A DNA stretch of 64,000 bases from CPC320 sp002684375 (GCA_965662545.1 CBFIHZ010000012.1:1-64000); one strand, 5' to 3'. Counted from the first letter of the stretch, positions 1 to 8,742 are shown. Made by a program: numbers and translations. Notes: generated by a model not told the origin, from the letters alone.

Positions 1-648
1 AGGTACAACAAGACAGATTGCAGCCATGCCGCGTGTTGGAACCTCGTGGCAGCACTCATAGCTTCAAGATGATTGTCAACAGAGCCTGATATATTTTTCG
101 TATTTTTCCTGTCTGTTTCAGCCTCTTAAAAGGTCGAGGATTGAGAACGTTTTCCCTTACCCGAACCAAAAAAGTAATATTTCACCAAAGGCGGCACATG
201 CAACACCCAAACACTGGCACTTTTGACTAGATAAACAAAAATCTTATGATTTTCTTAACACATTCAGGCCGGAGTTTCTTTTTCATTAAACTTCAAATTA
301 CGATCGGTTCAAATGAGGTTTATTGACATTTCGTGCATCTCTTTGGCATCTCGCAGGTACCACAAGCTGAACTATGATCACTTTAGTCGGTTTTGATAAA
401 TTTCCCACCAAGACCAAAGCGCAGGTGCACAAACCTAACTTTACAGCACAATCAACGTCTTATTCAAATTACATATCTAAAATTATTCATTTTGAATTAA
501 TTTATTGAGGTAAAAGATATTTGTGTTATGGTCATAAAGAGACTGATTTATTGAGGTAATAGGTAATTGCACTATAATCAAAACAAGATTAACTTATCGG
601 CAAAAACATATGACTTCAATTGAAATACTTACATGATTGGTGGTAAGT
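1..648. other. AT-rich intergenic stretch, no gene recognised
   Basis: No convincing coding region is visible. All frames entering from the left edge close within about 110 bases, so the tail of an upstream gene may be present but cannot be named. The composition is clearly more AT-rich than the housekeeping genes to the right. The only structure I can support is the duplicated promoter-like repeat at 505-578. Confidence 0.5.
505..578 (+). promoter_or_regulatory. Duplicated sigma70-like promoter repeat
   Basis: Two near-copies lie 46 bases apart. Copy 1 is TTGAGG (505-510), 16 bases, TATGGT (527-532). Copy 2 is TTGAGG (551-556), 16 bases, TATAAT (573-578). Each is preceded by TTTA. Copy 2 has a consensus -10 box and lies about 70 bases before the ATG at 649, so these may drive the Sel1-repeat gene. 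The repetition is seen directly; promoter function is inferred. Confidence 0.45.
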
Positions 649-1078
649 ATGACTAAGAATCTTGTGTTTTTTGCTTTTCAATCTTACTTATTTCGCAATT
701 CATCCTGATCTGAAACGGCAGCATGGTGACTTTTCTCAATATGTCAAAAATGATAGTTTTAATCTCAAAGCTCTTTACCAAGTCGAAAACATCAACACTA
801 CGAATGACAGCTACAATTTAAAGTGGTACACGCGGGCGGCAAAGCAAGGGTATGTATCAGCTCAAAATAATCTTGGGTGGCTATATTCCAAAACTACAAC
901 ACAGTTTCACAGCGAAACCAAAGCCTATATGTGGTGGTTTATCGCAGCACAAAATGGCAGCCAAAAGGCTTTAGAGAATATGGTTCGGATGGAGACCCGT
1001 TTGGCACCAGATAACATTTCTAAAGCTCAAAATATGGCCAAAAAATGTCTCCAAAGCGACTATCAGACTTGTGATTGA
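649..1078 (+). pseudogene. Sel1-repeat protein, apparently frameshifted in the signal peptide
   Basis: The open frame runs to the stop at 1078 but its only early start is a TTG at 662 without a good ribosome site. It encodes one clear Sel1-type repeat (WYTRAAKQGYVSAQNNLGWLY) and a second diverged one (KAYMWWFIAAQNG), ending with a Cys-containing tail. An ATG at 649, preceded by GGTGG, starts in another frame and reads a hydrophobic leader that soon hits a stop. Removing one T from the six-T run at 667-672 joins this leader to the Sel1 frame and gives a plausible secretion signal (MTKNLVFLLFNLTYFAI). Sel1 repeats are alpha/alpha solenoids mediating protein contacts. It could be a decayed gene, a phase-variable gene, a sequencing error, or an intact short protein from the TTG. 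Low GC suggests acquired DNA. Confidence 0.5.
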
Positions 1079-1326
1079 TTTGACTGGACACCTGCCGTGA
1101 TCCAAACCGCTACACTTTGCCACAACCAACAAAAACATGCGTTAGTCACCTGCAAGATGCACACCACGCGGCCTTGTAAATTGCCTGCACCGCAGCCGAT
1201 CCCAGCATACGCGCGTTCTCTGCCTCGATAAACAGTGCCTTCATACGTCTGAGGCTTTCAATCTTGGGTATCTGCCCTAACTGAAGTCCAACTGAGGTTT
1301 CCCAGAGAGTCAGGAGGCACCGCATC

Positions 1327-2652
1327 GTGAGTTTCAACAATATTTCGGACAAGACAGTACCTGTTCCGACTGGCCGTGTGTCGCGGTTTGCCAAAGTGGG
1401 TGGTCTGGCCGCAGATATTGCTGGCAATCTGGCGTTGAACGGCGTCCGCCAGTTGGTACAAGGCCAGCGGCCAAACTGGAACGGCCTGTTACTCAGCCCG
1501 GCCAATGCCCGCAAACTCGCTGATCAACTGGCGCAGATGCGCGGCGCGGCGATGAAGGTCGGGCAATTGATGTCAATGGACAGCGGCACAATGCTGCCGC
1601 CCGAATTTGCCCAAATTCTGGCGCGCCTGCGCTCTGAGGCGCAACCTATGCCGCCCTCGCAGCTTAAAAAAGTTCTCACTGCCTATTGGGGGCCCCAGTG
1701 GTTGCGGCAATTTGCATCCTTCGATGTTCGCCCCATCGCCGCGGCCTCAATCGGGCAAGTGCACCGCGCAAAAACCAAAGATGGTCGGGAATTGGCCTTG
1801 AAAATACAATATCCCGGCATCCGCAAAAGCATCGACAGCGATGTGGATAACATCGCCATGTTGATCAAAATGTCCGGCCTTTTGCCCAGAGACCTTGATA
1901 TCACGTCGCTACTCGAACAGGCAAAACAACAACTTCACGATGAGGCACAATATCAACGCGAAGGCCAGTATTTAGAGCAATTTGGAAAATTGCTCGCGGA
2001 CAAACGCGACTTTAAAGTGCCGGCTCTGTATGAAGATTTAACCACTCCGGACATTCTCGCAATGTCCTATGTTTCGGGGCATCCTATCGAGGCGCTTACC
2101 AGTGCGCCGCAAGCCACACGGGACCGGGTGGTCGGCTTGCTGATCCAGCTGTTACTTCTGGAGCTATTTGATTTCCATCTGATGCAAACCGATCCAAATT
2201 TTGCAAATTACCAGTATAACCCCGAAACACAGCAGGTTGTCCTACTGGACTTTGGCGCAACCCGAGCGCTCTGCCCAATCTTGGTTCAACAGTTTCGGCG
2301 TTTGCTAAACTCTGGCTTGGAAAATAACAAGGACGCCAGCCTGCACCTCTTGCGCGAAATCGGCTATTGCGACGACACCACTTTGCCTCACCATCGCACC
2401 GCACTGCTAAATTTATTCGATCTGATCCTATCCCCTTTTCGACAGGATACCGCGTTTGATTTTTCCGATGAGGTGTTTGCCACACAGGTCAGAGATGCGG
2501 CGATGGCGTTGGGAAAAGACGGTGATTTCTGGCACATCCCGCCGGTAGAGACACTATTTTTGCACCGTAAATTCGGCGGGATCTATCTGCTTGCAAACAG
2601 ATTAGGCGCTCGGGTTAATGTCAGACAGTTGGTATTGCCCTACCGTACCTGA
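1327..2652 (+). CDS. ABC1/AarF/UbiB-family atypical kinase-like protein
   Basis: A 441-residue member of the UbiB/ADCK/COQ8 protein-kinase-like family, whose members support ubiquinone biosynthesis or lipid homeostasis, probably as ATPases at the membrane. The hallmarks are visible: the KxGQ motif as KVGQ (77-80), the Ala-rich loop AAAS (138-141), the nucleotide-binding Lys in ALKIQ (about 159), the catalytic-loop equivalent QTDPNFANY (287-295) and the DFG motif (308-310). The start is GTG with AGGAGG nine bases upstream (1312-1317). It has no close operon partner; the next gene is convergent. It resembles the COQ8-like subgroup more than E. coli UbiB because it lacks C-terminal transmembrane segments. 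The exact substrate is unknown. Confidence 0.88.
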   Translation: MSFNNISDKTVPVPTGRVSRFAKVGGLAADIAGNLALNGVRQLVQGQRPNWNGLLLSPANARKLADQLAQMRGAAMKVGQLMSMDSGTMLPPEFAQILARLRSEAQPMPPSQLKKVLTAYWGPQWLRQFASFDVRPIAAASIGQVHRAKTKDGRELALKIQYPGIRKSIDSDVDNIAMLIKMSGLLPRDLDITSLLEQAKQQLHDEAQYQREGQYLEQFGKLLADKRDFKVPALYEDLTTPDILAMSYVSGHPIEALTSAPQATRDRVVGLLIQLLLLELFDFHLMQTDPNFANYQYNPETQQVVLLDFGATRALCPILVQQFRRLLNSGLENNKDASLHLLREIGYCDDTTLPHHRTALLNLFDLILSPFRQDTAFDFSDEVFATQVRDAAMALGKDGDFWHIPPVETLFLHRKFGGIYLLANRLGARVNVRQLVLPYRT

Positions 2653-2743
2653 ACTGACACCCTGAGACATCAACCCCAAACAATCAAAAAATAACCAATC
2701 GCACTGCTCACACCGTTCTATATTGGCCAGACCCCAATACGTG

Positions 2744-3121
2744 TTACTTAAGCGATTTATAAATTTGCAGTTCTGTCCAAAGATCCTCAGTGCGCTTGTT
2801 GGTTTCAGTCAACCGCAGCGCAAGTCCTCGCAAAATCGCCAAAATAGCAGGATCAGTGGCATCAATTTTCTGCGTAAGCAGATCATCTTCAATAACTCTG
2901 ATAATACAGTTTGTTTTGGCAATCACCGTAACGGTGCGCTGCTCTCTTAAAATCTGGCCAATTTCTCCGAACATTTCACCTTCTTTTAAAGTCGCCAGAT
3001 GAAAGTTCTTGTGCGAGAAAATATCCACCTCCCCAGTATGAATAAGAAAAACGCTGTTCGCATCATCTTTCGCTTGATAAATAACATCCCCGGCGGCAAC
3101 AGATTTATATACTGGCTTCAT
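2744..3121 (-). CDS. Single-domain cyclic nucleotide-binding protein
   Basis: A 125-residue protein that is essentially one CRP-type cNMP-binding beta-barrel followed by a C-terminal helix. The phosphate-binding cassette region reads FGEIG (51-55) with an Arg at about 62, as in cAMP-binding proteins. There is no helix-turn-helix, so it is not a transcription factor by itself; it may bind a partner or act as a membrane-associated sensor. I chose the ATG at 3121 because GGAGG lies seven bases upstream of it; an in-frame ATG 21 bases further upstream would put the ribosome site inside the gene. It is convergent with the AarF-like gene. The ligand cannot be told from sequence. Confidence 0.8.
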   Translation of the reverse strand: MKPVYKSVAAGDVIYQAKDDANSVFLIHTGEVDIFSHKNFHLATLKEGEMFGEIGQILREQRTVTVIAKTNCIIRVIEDDLLTQKIDATDPAILAILRGLALRLTETNKRTEDLWTELQIYKSLK

Positions 3122-3431
3122 AACGTATCCTCCAAAATTCAAAAACTTCAGGCTGGTAAAAAACTCTAAAAACCACCTATTTTAAAACCCACAGAACTAG
3201 TTAGGTTCTTATTTAAATACACCGGCTGCTATAGATTGCCAAGCCACCCGATAGAGCCCAACTGGAATTCGTAAAAACCACGAACTGCCTTGAAACGTCA
3301 AGCACACAGGCCTATTATTATGCATCTCAAAGCGTTAACCCGCCCCGCTTCGGTCGTATTTACCGACCTCCCCTTTATCTGGTCTCTGCTTGTCAGCACA
3401 GATCCTGTACCGAACCACCTTGGAGAAAAGA

Positions 3432-3809
3432 ATGAAGACAGCCAAAGATTATATGACCGCCGCAAACGCTGTTGTTGAGCGTATTTCAATTGAGGATGCG
3501 CTGACAAAACACGGCGCTGAAAACACTGTATTCGTTGATGTCCGTGACAGCGGTGATATCGCAAAGACGGGCACCGTGGCCGGAGCGGTGCGTATCAACC
3601 GGGGTTTTTTGGAATTCGCAGCCGATGATAACACCCAGTACCACAATGCCAATCTGACCAAAAATGCGCATCTCTATTTACTGTGCGCCGCGGGCGGTCA
3701 GGCGGCGCTGGCCGGTAAAACCCTAAAAGATATGGGCTATCAAAACGTCTACAATATTGGCGGCTTTGGCGCGTGGAAAGACGCTGGTGGACCGGTCGAA
3801 AACGGATAA
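3432..3809 (+). CDS. Rhodanese-like single-domain protein
   Basis: A 125-residue rhodanese (sulfurtransferase) fold: VDVRDS at 35-40, the active-site loop beginning with Cys85 (CAAGGQAA), and a C-terminal GGFGAW motif near 110-115. Rhodaneses carry a persulfide on the loop cysteine and pass sulfur to thiol acceptors, usually in the cytosol. The start is the ATG at 3432 with GGAG six bases upstream (3422-3425); the frame is open further up but lacks a ribosome site. The loop position that is commonly Arg in this family is Gln90 here, which could alter substrate choice. It is monocistronic, followed by a strong terminator at 3818-3870. Confidence 0.88.
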   Translation: MKTAKDYMTAANAVVERISIEDALTKHGAENTVFVDVRDSGDIAKTGTVAGAVRINRGFLEFAADDNTQYHNANLTKNAHLYLLCAAGGQAALAGKTLKDMGYQNVYNIGGFGAWKDAGGPVENG

Positions 3810-3817
3810 TAAATTGG

Positions 3818-3870
3818 CCGTGCAAATCGACCAGCACTGCTGTGTTGCGCGAGATTTGCACGGGCTTTTT
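3818..3870 (+). terminator. Rho-independent terminator of the rhodanese gene
   Basis: A perfect 11-bp inverted repeat, CCGTGCAAATC (3818-3828) with GATTTGCACGG (3853-3863), encloses a 24-base loop that can itself pair further. It is followed by GC and five T (3866-3870). It lies nine bases past the rhodanese stop. Confidence 0.8.
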
Positions 3871-4013
3871 GCTGACCGGGGCCGCATAATGGCACTTGGC
3901 TGTGCAAGACGATGATTGCCGAAAGGCCATATTCCGGTATAAAAAATGCTCTGGCTATTTCCCGCAATTTCGTTGGCTATTAAACCAGTCAGCGATTGCG
4001 GCCCAGCGGCCCC

Positions 4014-4778
4014 TTAATCTGCTGTCCATCCACCATCGATCAAAATGGACGTTCCAGTCACAAGAGCCGAAGCATCCGACGCAAGATACTGAACCGCGCC
4101 CATAATATCCTCAATCTGTCCCACCCGATTAAGTTTGATCTTCGACTTGATCCATGCAAGCTTTTCGGGGTCGCTGAATGTCGGTTCGCTCAAAGGGGTG
4201 CGGATAAAGGTCGGACAGATCGAATTGACCCGAATACCCTCAGCGCCAAACTCAATCGCCATGGATTTGTTTATCCCTTCAATGGCATGCTTACTGCCGC
4301 AATACACCGCGCGCTCTAATCCCCCGACATGGCCCATCTGGCTTGATATTTGAATAATTGATCCCCCTCGACCTTGGTGCTGCATGCCGCGCGCTGTCTG
4401 TTGCGCCAGAAAATACGCCGCACGGACATTCAGATCCATAACAGCGTCAAAATCATCAACTCGTGTGTCTAACGCGGTCGAATGTCTCGCAAGGCCTGCG
4501 GAGTTTACCAGCACATCAAACGCAGCCGCAGCGGCAAAGAAAGCCATCACTGCCTCTATGTTGGTCACGTCCAGAGCCTGCGCTTGCGCCGACATGCCCT
4601 CGGCTCTGATCGTGGCCGCCGCGGCCTCAAGCGTTTCAGAGCTGCGTGCCACCATGACCACATCAGCGCCCATTTCAGCTAGCGCAACCGCGCAGCCAAG
4701 CCCAATGCCACGCGAAGCCCCCGTCACCAGAGCGCGCTTGCCGTCTAACCGAAATGAAGGGGTGCGGGGAAGTTTCAT
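4014..4778 (-). CDS. Short-chain dehydrogenase/reductase (SDR)
   Basis: A 254-residue classical SDR. The Rossmann cofactor motif TGASRGIG is at 19-26, NSAG at 92-95, a catalytic Ser near 145, and YxxxK with Tyr159 and Lys163. These oxidise or reduce an alcohol/ketone with NAD(P). The C-terminal block ending LIDGGWTAD is typical of gluconate 5-dehydrogenase and 3-oxoacyl-reductase-like members, but the substrate cannot be assigned. The ATG at 4778 is preferred because GAGG (4784-4787) sits five bases ahead; a GTG two codons upstream overlaps that site. No cotranscribed neighbour is evident. Confidence 0.88.
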   Translation of the reverse strand: MKLPRTPSFRLDGKRALVTGASRGIGLGCAVALAEMGADVVMVARSSETLEAAAATIRAEGMSAQAQALDVTNIEAVMAFFAAAAAFDVLVNSAGLARHSTALDTRVDDFDAVMDLNVRAAYFLAQQTARGMQHQGRGGSIIQISSQMGHVGGLERAVYCGSKHAIEGINKSMAIEFGAEGIRVNSICPTFIRTPLSEPTFSDPEKLAWIKSKIKLNRVGQIEDIMGAVQYLASDASALVTGTSILIDGGWTAD

Positions 4779-5103
4779 TTTCACCTCATAAATATCGTTC
4801 GGAAAATATCCTAATCGGGGCTTGTGAGACTGTCCATACGGGGGGAAATTGTTAACACAACCGGTATTAGACTATTTCTCAAGTCCGGATTGTCAGTTTT
4901 TCCATGTATTTATTTAGTATTTCCATGACCTGTGATCCGTATTGAGACGGAACGGTGTCAGGGATAACTGCCCAGTAATGTTTAGCCGGTGGTGTTTATT
5001 TGGCAATGTTTGACCAGTGCGGTATGTTACCAGCGCTGGTCCGCATCCTCTGCTCTTTCCCATTATCTCAACGCGAAGGATCACACGAACGCCTGCTCCG
5101 GTG
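4779..5103. other. Intergenic region, nothing recognised
   Basis: A 325-base gap between the SDR start and the end of the minus-strand hydrolase. It contains a small TGTTAACA palindrome but no convincing promoter, RNA gene or coding region. Confidence 0.4.
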
Positions 5104-5862
5104 TCACGGCGTTACCAAAAGCGCCACCTCAGTCACAGCCCGCTCAATCAATCCCAGACAGGCACCATCTGAAAACCGGTGATCTGCGCCATCGACAAGG
5201 GTCAGATGCATATCGGGCCCCGAAGCGTGTTCCAGCAGCCGCAGCGCCACGGACATCTCGACGTCCGCATCAGCAGTGCCTTGCAAAAACCGCGTTGCAA
5301 AAGGCAGCGCGAGCGGCGTCCGCAGCACAAGGTTCTGTCGCCCGTCTTCGATCAATCGGCGGGTAATCACATAGGGTTCGTCGTAATCCGAAGGCAGCAC
5401 CACCTGCCCCAAACGTTGCAGGTCAGATCGCTGTGCGTCGTCAAAGCCCGCCCACATGCTGTCTTCGGTGAAATCCGGCGCCGCGGCGATTGTCACCATC
5501 CCAGCCACCTTCGCCTGCTCCAATCTCTGCGCCAGCAGGAGCGCAATCCACCCGCCCATGGAAGAACCGACCAAAATCACTGGTCCATTGACCAAATGGC
5601 TCACGGCCGCCGCCGCATCCTCGGCCCAATCACCGATACACCCGTCGGTAAAGGCCCCCGAAGACTGGCCGTGACCGGAATAATCAAACCGCAGAAAAGA
5701 CCGCCCGTTGCCTCTGGCCCAAGCCTCAAGATGCACGGCTTTGGTGCCCTGCATATCGGATTTAAACCCGCTCAGGAAAACGATTGTCGGGCCAACCCCC
5801 TCGCTGTGGTGATAGGCGAGCTTACGACCCTGAGCGGTGTCAAAATAACGATGTGTTGCCAT
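5104..5862 (-). CDS. Alpha/beta hydrolase, ABHD10-like
   Basis: A 252-residue serine hydrolase. The nucleophile elbow is GSSMGG (Ser101), the oxyanion-side motif is FLSGFKSDMQG near 29-39, and the catalytic His is in DGADHRF (about 228). The early LSGFKSDM block and the compact size resemble the ABHD10/acyl-thioesterase-like group that is common in Alphaproteobacteria, so an esterase or thioesterase role is likely but the substrate is unknown. The ATG at 5862 is chosen because AGGAGG (5868-5873) lies five bases upstream; the frame stays open a further 58 codons without signal. It is divergent from thrS. Confidence 0.85.
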   Translation of the reverse strand: MATHRYFDTAQGRKLAYHHSEGVGPTIVFLSGFKSDMQGTKAVHLEAWARGNGRSFLRFDYSGHGQSSGAFTDGCIGDWAEDAAAAVSHLVNGPVILVGSSMGGWIALLLAQRLEQAKVAGMVTIAAAPDFTEDSMWAGFDDAQRSDLQRLGQVVLPSDYDEPYVITRRLIEDGRQNLVLRTPLALPFATRFLQGTADADVEMSVALRLLEHASGPDMHLTLVDGADHRFSDGACLGLIERAVTEVALLVTP

Positions 5863-6155
5863 GTCATCCTCCTGTTTGTCGTCCAAAAACAACACCAGGC
5901 TGTGTTTTACAAGCGCTTGTCGCCGTATTCGCCGTTTGATCCTGATGATTACAGGTCTGATTTTCAGGTCACAAGATATGACCGGTATTGGTAATCTGCC
6001 CCAAACCAGGCGTCTTAGGTTTTTAACAAACCGCATTAGTGTATGGTGCCAAAGCGGTTACGCCTTGCCACGCTGTGCAACAGCTTTTAAAACGACAACA
6101 CGAAATACCCGCAACCGGGCGCTTGGTAGGCGCCAAAACGACGAGGAGGACAACT

Positions 6156-8102
6156 ATGTCCCAGATCACACTTACGCTTCCAGATGGCAATCAACGTCAC
6201 TATGACGCCGGCATTACTGCAGGCGAGGTCGCGACAGATATCGCCACTTCGCTGGGTAAAAAAGCGATAAGTGCCACGGTTAATGATACCCATTGGGATC
6301 TGCAGTGGCCGATCACCTGTGACAGCAGCATCGCGATCAACACAATGAAAGACAGCGCACCGGCGCTGGAGTTGGTGCGCCATGATCTGGCCCATATCAT
6401 GGCCCGCGCCGTGCAAGAGATCTGGACCGATGTGAAAGTGACCATTGGACCCGTTATTAAGGACGGTTGGTATTATGATTTCGACCGCGCCGAGCCGTTT
6501 ACCCCAGAGGATCTTGGGGTGATCGAGAAGAAAATGAAAGAAATTATTAATCTGCGTGATCCAATTCGCACCGAAATATGGAGCAGATCAGCGGCGACCC
6601 AACATTACCAAGAGACGAACGAACCGTATAAGGTCGAATTGATTGAGGCGATCCCTGGCGACGAGCCGCTGCGGATGTACTGGCACGGCGATTGGCAGGA
6701 TCTGTGCCGCGGCCCACATCTGCAACACACAGGTCAGGTGCCGGCCGATGGGTTCAAGCTGATGTCGATTGCCGGAGCCTATTGGCGCGGCGATAGCAAT
6801 CGTGCGATGCTGCAAAGAATTTACGGCGTGGCGTTTCTCAACAAAGAAAGCCTCAAAGCCCATATGCTCATGCTCGAAGAGGCCGCCAAACGCGACCACC
6901 GCAAGCTGGGGCGCGAAATGGGCCTGTTTCATATGCAAGAAGAAGCCCCAGGTCAGGTCTTTTGGCATCCCAATGGCTGGCGCATTTACACCACTTTGCA
7001 GGATTATATGCGCCGCCAACAAACCCGTGACGGCTATGTCGAGGTCAACACGCCACAGGTGGTCGACCGAAAACTCTGGGAGGCTTCAGGCCACTGGGAC
7101 AAATACCAAGAGAACATGTTTATCGTCGAAGTTGACGAAGAGCACGCCCGCGAAAAGGCGATCAACGCCTTAAAGCCGATGAACTGTCCTTGTCACGTTC
7201 AGATCTTCAATCAAGGCCTGAAGTCCTATCGCGATCTGCCGCTGCGCATGGCCGAATTTGGCAGCTGTAACCGCTATGAACCCTCTGGCGCGCTGCACGG
7301 GATTATGCGGGTGCGTGGCTTTACACAAGATGACGGACATATCTTTTGCCGGGAAGACCAGATCGAATTTGAGACCAAGAAGTTCATCAACTTTCTGTCT
7401 ACCGTCTATCGCGACCTTGGCTTTGAGACCTTTTCGGTAAAATTCTCTGACCGCCCTGAACAGCGGTCGGGCGATGACAACGTTTGGGACAAAGCAGAGG
7501 CATCCTTGAAAGCTGCGACCGAAGCTGCGGGCTGTGCCTTCGAGTTAAACCCTGGCGAAGGAGCATTCTACGGACCAAAGCTAGAGTTCGTTTTGACCGA
7601 TGCCATCGGGCGTGACTGGCAATGTGGCACATTGCAGGTTGATTTTGTTCTGCCAGAGCGATTGGACGCCACCTATATCGGCGAAGACGGGGCCAAGCAT
7701 CGCCCAGTCATGCTGCACCGCGCGTGTGTGGGGTCTTTTGAACGTTTCATCGGTATTTTGATTGAAAATTCTGCCGGCAAACTGCCGTTTTGGCTGGCGC
7801 CAAGACAAGTTGTTGTCACCTCGATTGTGACGGATGCCAATGCGTATTGCCAAGAGGTGGTCGATGCCTTGACAGCGCGGGGAATTCGCGCTGAAGCTGA
7901 TTTACGTAACGAAAAAATAAACTATAAGGTGCGCGAACATTCGCTTGGCAAAGTCCCGGTGATCTTGGCCTGTGGTATGAAAGAAGTCGCAGACCGCACA
8001 GTCAGCATCCGTAGGCTGGGCGAAAAACAGACCCGTTTGGCCGGATTGGACGAGACCGCTATCACGCTCGCCACAGAGGCCACACCACCCGATCAGGTGT
8101 AA
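6156..8102 (+). CDS. thrS: Threonyl-tRNA synthetase
   Basis: A 648-residue class II synthetase charging tRNA-Thr. The order is the expected one: an N-terminal TGS domain (LTLPDGNQRHYDAG), the SAD editing domain with a HDLAHIMARAVQE helix, the catalytic core with the zinc-site Cys in MNCPCHVQIF, class II motif 3 near RACVGSFERFIG, and a C-terminal anticodon-binding domain. Length matches the family. The ATG at 6156 follows GAGGAGG; the frame extends 39 codons further upstream but has no signal there. No T-box leader is visible, as expected outside Firmicutes. It is monocistronic. Confidence 0.98.
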   Translation: MSQITLTLPDGNQRHYDAGITAGEVATDIATSLGKKAISATVNDTHWDLQWPITCDSSIAINTMKDSAPALELVRHDLAHIMARAVQEIWTDVKVTIGPVIKDGWYYDFDRAEPFTPEDLGVIEKKMKEIINLRDPIRTEIWSRSAATQHYQETNEPYKVELIEAIPGDEPLRMYWHGDWQDLCRGPHLQHTGQVPADGFKLMSIAGAYWRGDSNRAMLQRIYGVAFLNKESLKAHMLMLEEAAKRDHRKLGREMGLFHMQEEAPGQVFWHPNGWRIYTTLQDYMRRQQTRDGYVEVNTPQVVDRKLWEASGHWDKYQENMFIVEVDEEHAREKAINALKPMNCPCHVQIFNQGLKSYRDLPLRMAEFGSCNRYEPSGALHGIMRVRGFTQDDGHIFCREDQIEFETKKFINFLSTVYRDLGFETFSVKFSDRPEQRSGDDNVWDKAEASLKAATEAAGCAFELNPGEGAFYGPKLEFVLTDAIGRDWQCGTLQVDFVLPERLDATYIGEDGAKHRPVMLHRACVGSFERFIGILIENSAGKLPFWLAPRQVVVTSIVTDANAYCQEVVDALTARGIRAEADLRNEKINYKVREHSLGKVPVILACGMKEVADRTVSIRRLGEKQTRLAGLDETAITLATEATPPDQV

Positions 8103-8305
8103 TTATACGGCCAGAACTGTTTGCAAAAATTGTCGATTTGGTGTGCGAAGCACCTAAAAAGCTCTGTTACCACGGAATGGTATCGTCTGTTTGGGGCGGC
8201 CGTCAGGTCAGGCGTCTGGCGGACAGGAGTTCGCGTCAACGCGGATAATCTAAAGCCAACCTCACGGGGAGTTTATTTCGCTTTACGTGATTGTGATTCG
8301 CAGGA

Positions 8306-8332
8306 TTGACTTAAATTTCACTAAAGTATAAT
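8306..8332 (+). promoter_or_regulatory. Probable promoter of the bufferin operon
   Basis: TTGACT (8306-8311), a 15-base spacer and TATAAT (8327-8332) lie 61 bases before the bufA start in a sharply AT-rich block. The downstream leader holds an 8-bp inverted pair, ACTAAAGT (8320-8327) and ACTTTAGT (8371-8378), and the palindrome AATAATTATT (8359-8368), either of which could bind a regulator. Spacing is slightly short for sigma70. In Caulobacter related operons answer to an ECF sigma factor; I cannot match such a site here. Confidence 0.45.
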
Positions 8333-8393
8333 TGTTCGTTAAAAATTATCAAACGAGTAATAATTATTTAACTTTAGTATAGAAAGTAAAGAA

Positions 8394-8696
8394 ATGTCAC
8401 ACACACTGAAAACCGTCGCGATTGCAAGCGCAGTCGCAACAGCGCTTGCATCCTACGCAACAACGGCCGTTTCTGGCGAGAAAGAAAAATGCTTTGGTAT
8501 TTCTCTGGCTGGGGAAAACGACTGTGCCGCCGGCCCGGGAACAACCTGTGCCGGAACCTCATCTATCGATTATCAAGGCAACGCTTGGGCGCTGGTAAAT
8601 GCCGGAACCTGCTTAGAAATTGAGCTTCCCGCCATGGCCGACGGCACGGCACGCAGTGGTGCTCTATCGGCTCTACCACGCGATCTCCCCGCGTAA
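8394..8696 (+). CDS. bufA: Bufferin-type precursor peptide (DUF2282)
   Basis: A 100-residue precursor with an N-terminal Sec-type signal (hydrophobic stretch about 8-27) and a core with four cysteines at 33, 44, 52 and 73 in the DUF2282 pattern: EKCFG, NDCAAG, TTCAGTS, DYQGNAW, GTC. This is the pattern of BufA1 bufferins, ribosomally made and post-translationally modified peptides whose cysteines are oxidised by an MNIO enzyme (to thiooxazole in the characterised case) and which sequester metals such as copper in the periplasm. It is the first gene of an operon with the DUF692 enzyme, DUF2063 partner and a DoxX protein, all in the usual order. Family assignment is firm; the metal handled by this strain is inference. 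The start ATG is preceded by GTAAAGAA, a weak ribosome site. Confidence 0.9.
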   Translation: MSHTLKTVAIASAVATALASYATTAVSGEKEKCFGISLAGENDCAAGPGTTCAGTSSIDYQGNAWALVNAGTCLEIELPAMADGTARSGALSALPRDLPA

Positions 8697-8702
8697 GTAG
8701 AC

Positions 8703-8742
8703 TGCTTGTCCTCCCAGACCTCCCAGGCGCGGAGGGCAAGCA
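8703..8742 (+). promoter_or_regulatory. Intercistronic hairpin between bufA and bufB
   Basis: TGCTTGTCCTCC (8703-8714) pairs with GGAGGGCAAGCA (8731-8742) over 12 positions, one a T-G wobble, around a 16-base loop. It begins six bases after the bufA stop. No T-run follows, so it is not a standard terminator. Such hairpins can protect the 3' end of an upstream message or give partial attenuation, making much precursor and little enzyme; that role is inferred. Confidence 0.6.

Noticed and set aside
300..330. A GGTTCAAAT stretch like a tRNA T-arm
   Set aside because: No matching acceptor, D or anticodon stem can be built around it.
5179..5994. A 271-codon plus-strand frame opposite the alpha/beta hydrolase
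   Set aside because: It is antisense to a gene with clear catalytic motifs and a good ribosome site. The frame is rich in Arg, His and Gln and has no recognisable domain.
8140..8165. Possible terminator after thrS (GGTGTGC and GCACC)
   Set aside because: The stem needs a bulge and is followed by A, not T, on the plus strand.
8307..8320. Possible Iron-Rhodo-box before bufA (TGACTTAAATTTCA)
   Set aside because: The spacer between TGA and TCA is eight, not nine, and the inner bases are not a palindrome.
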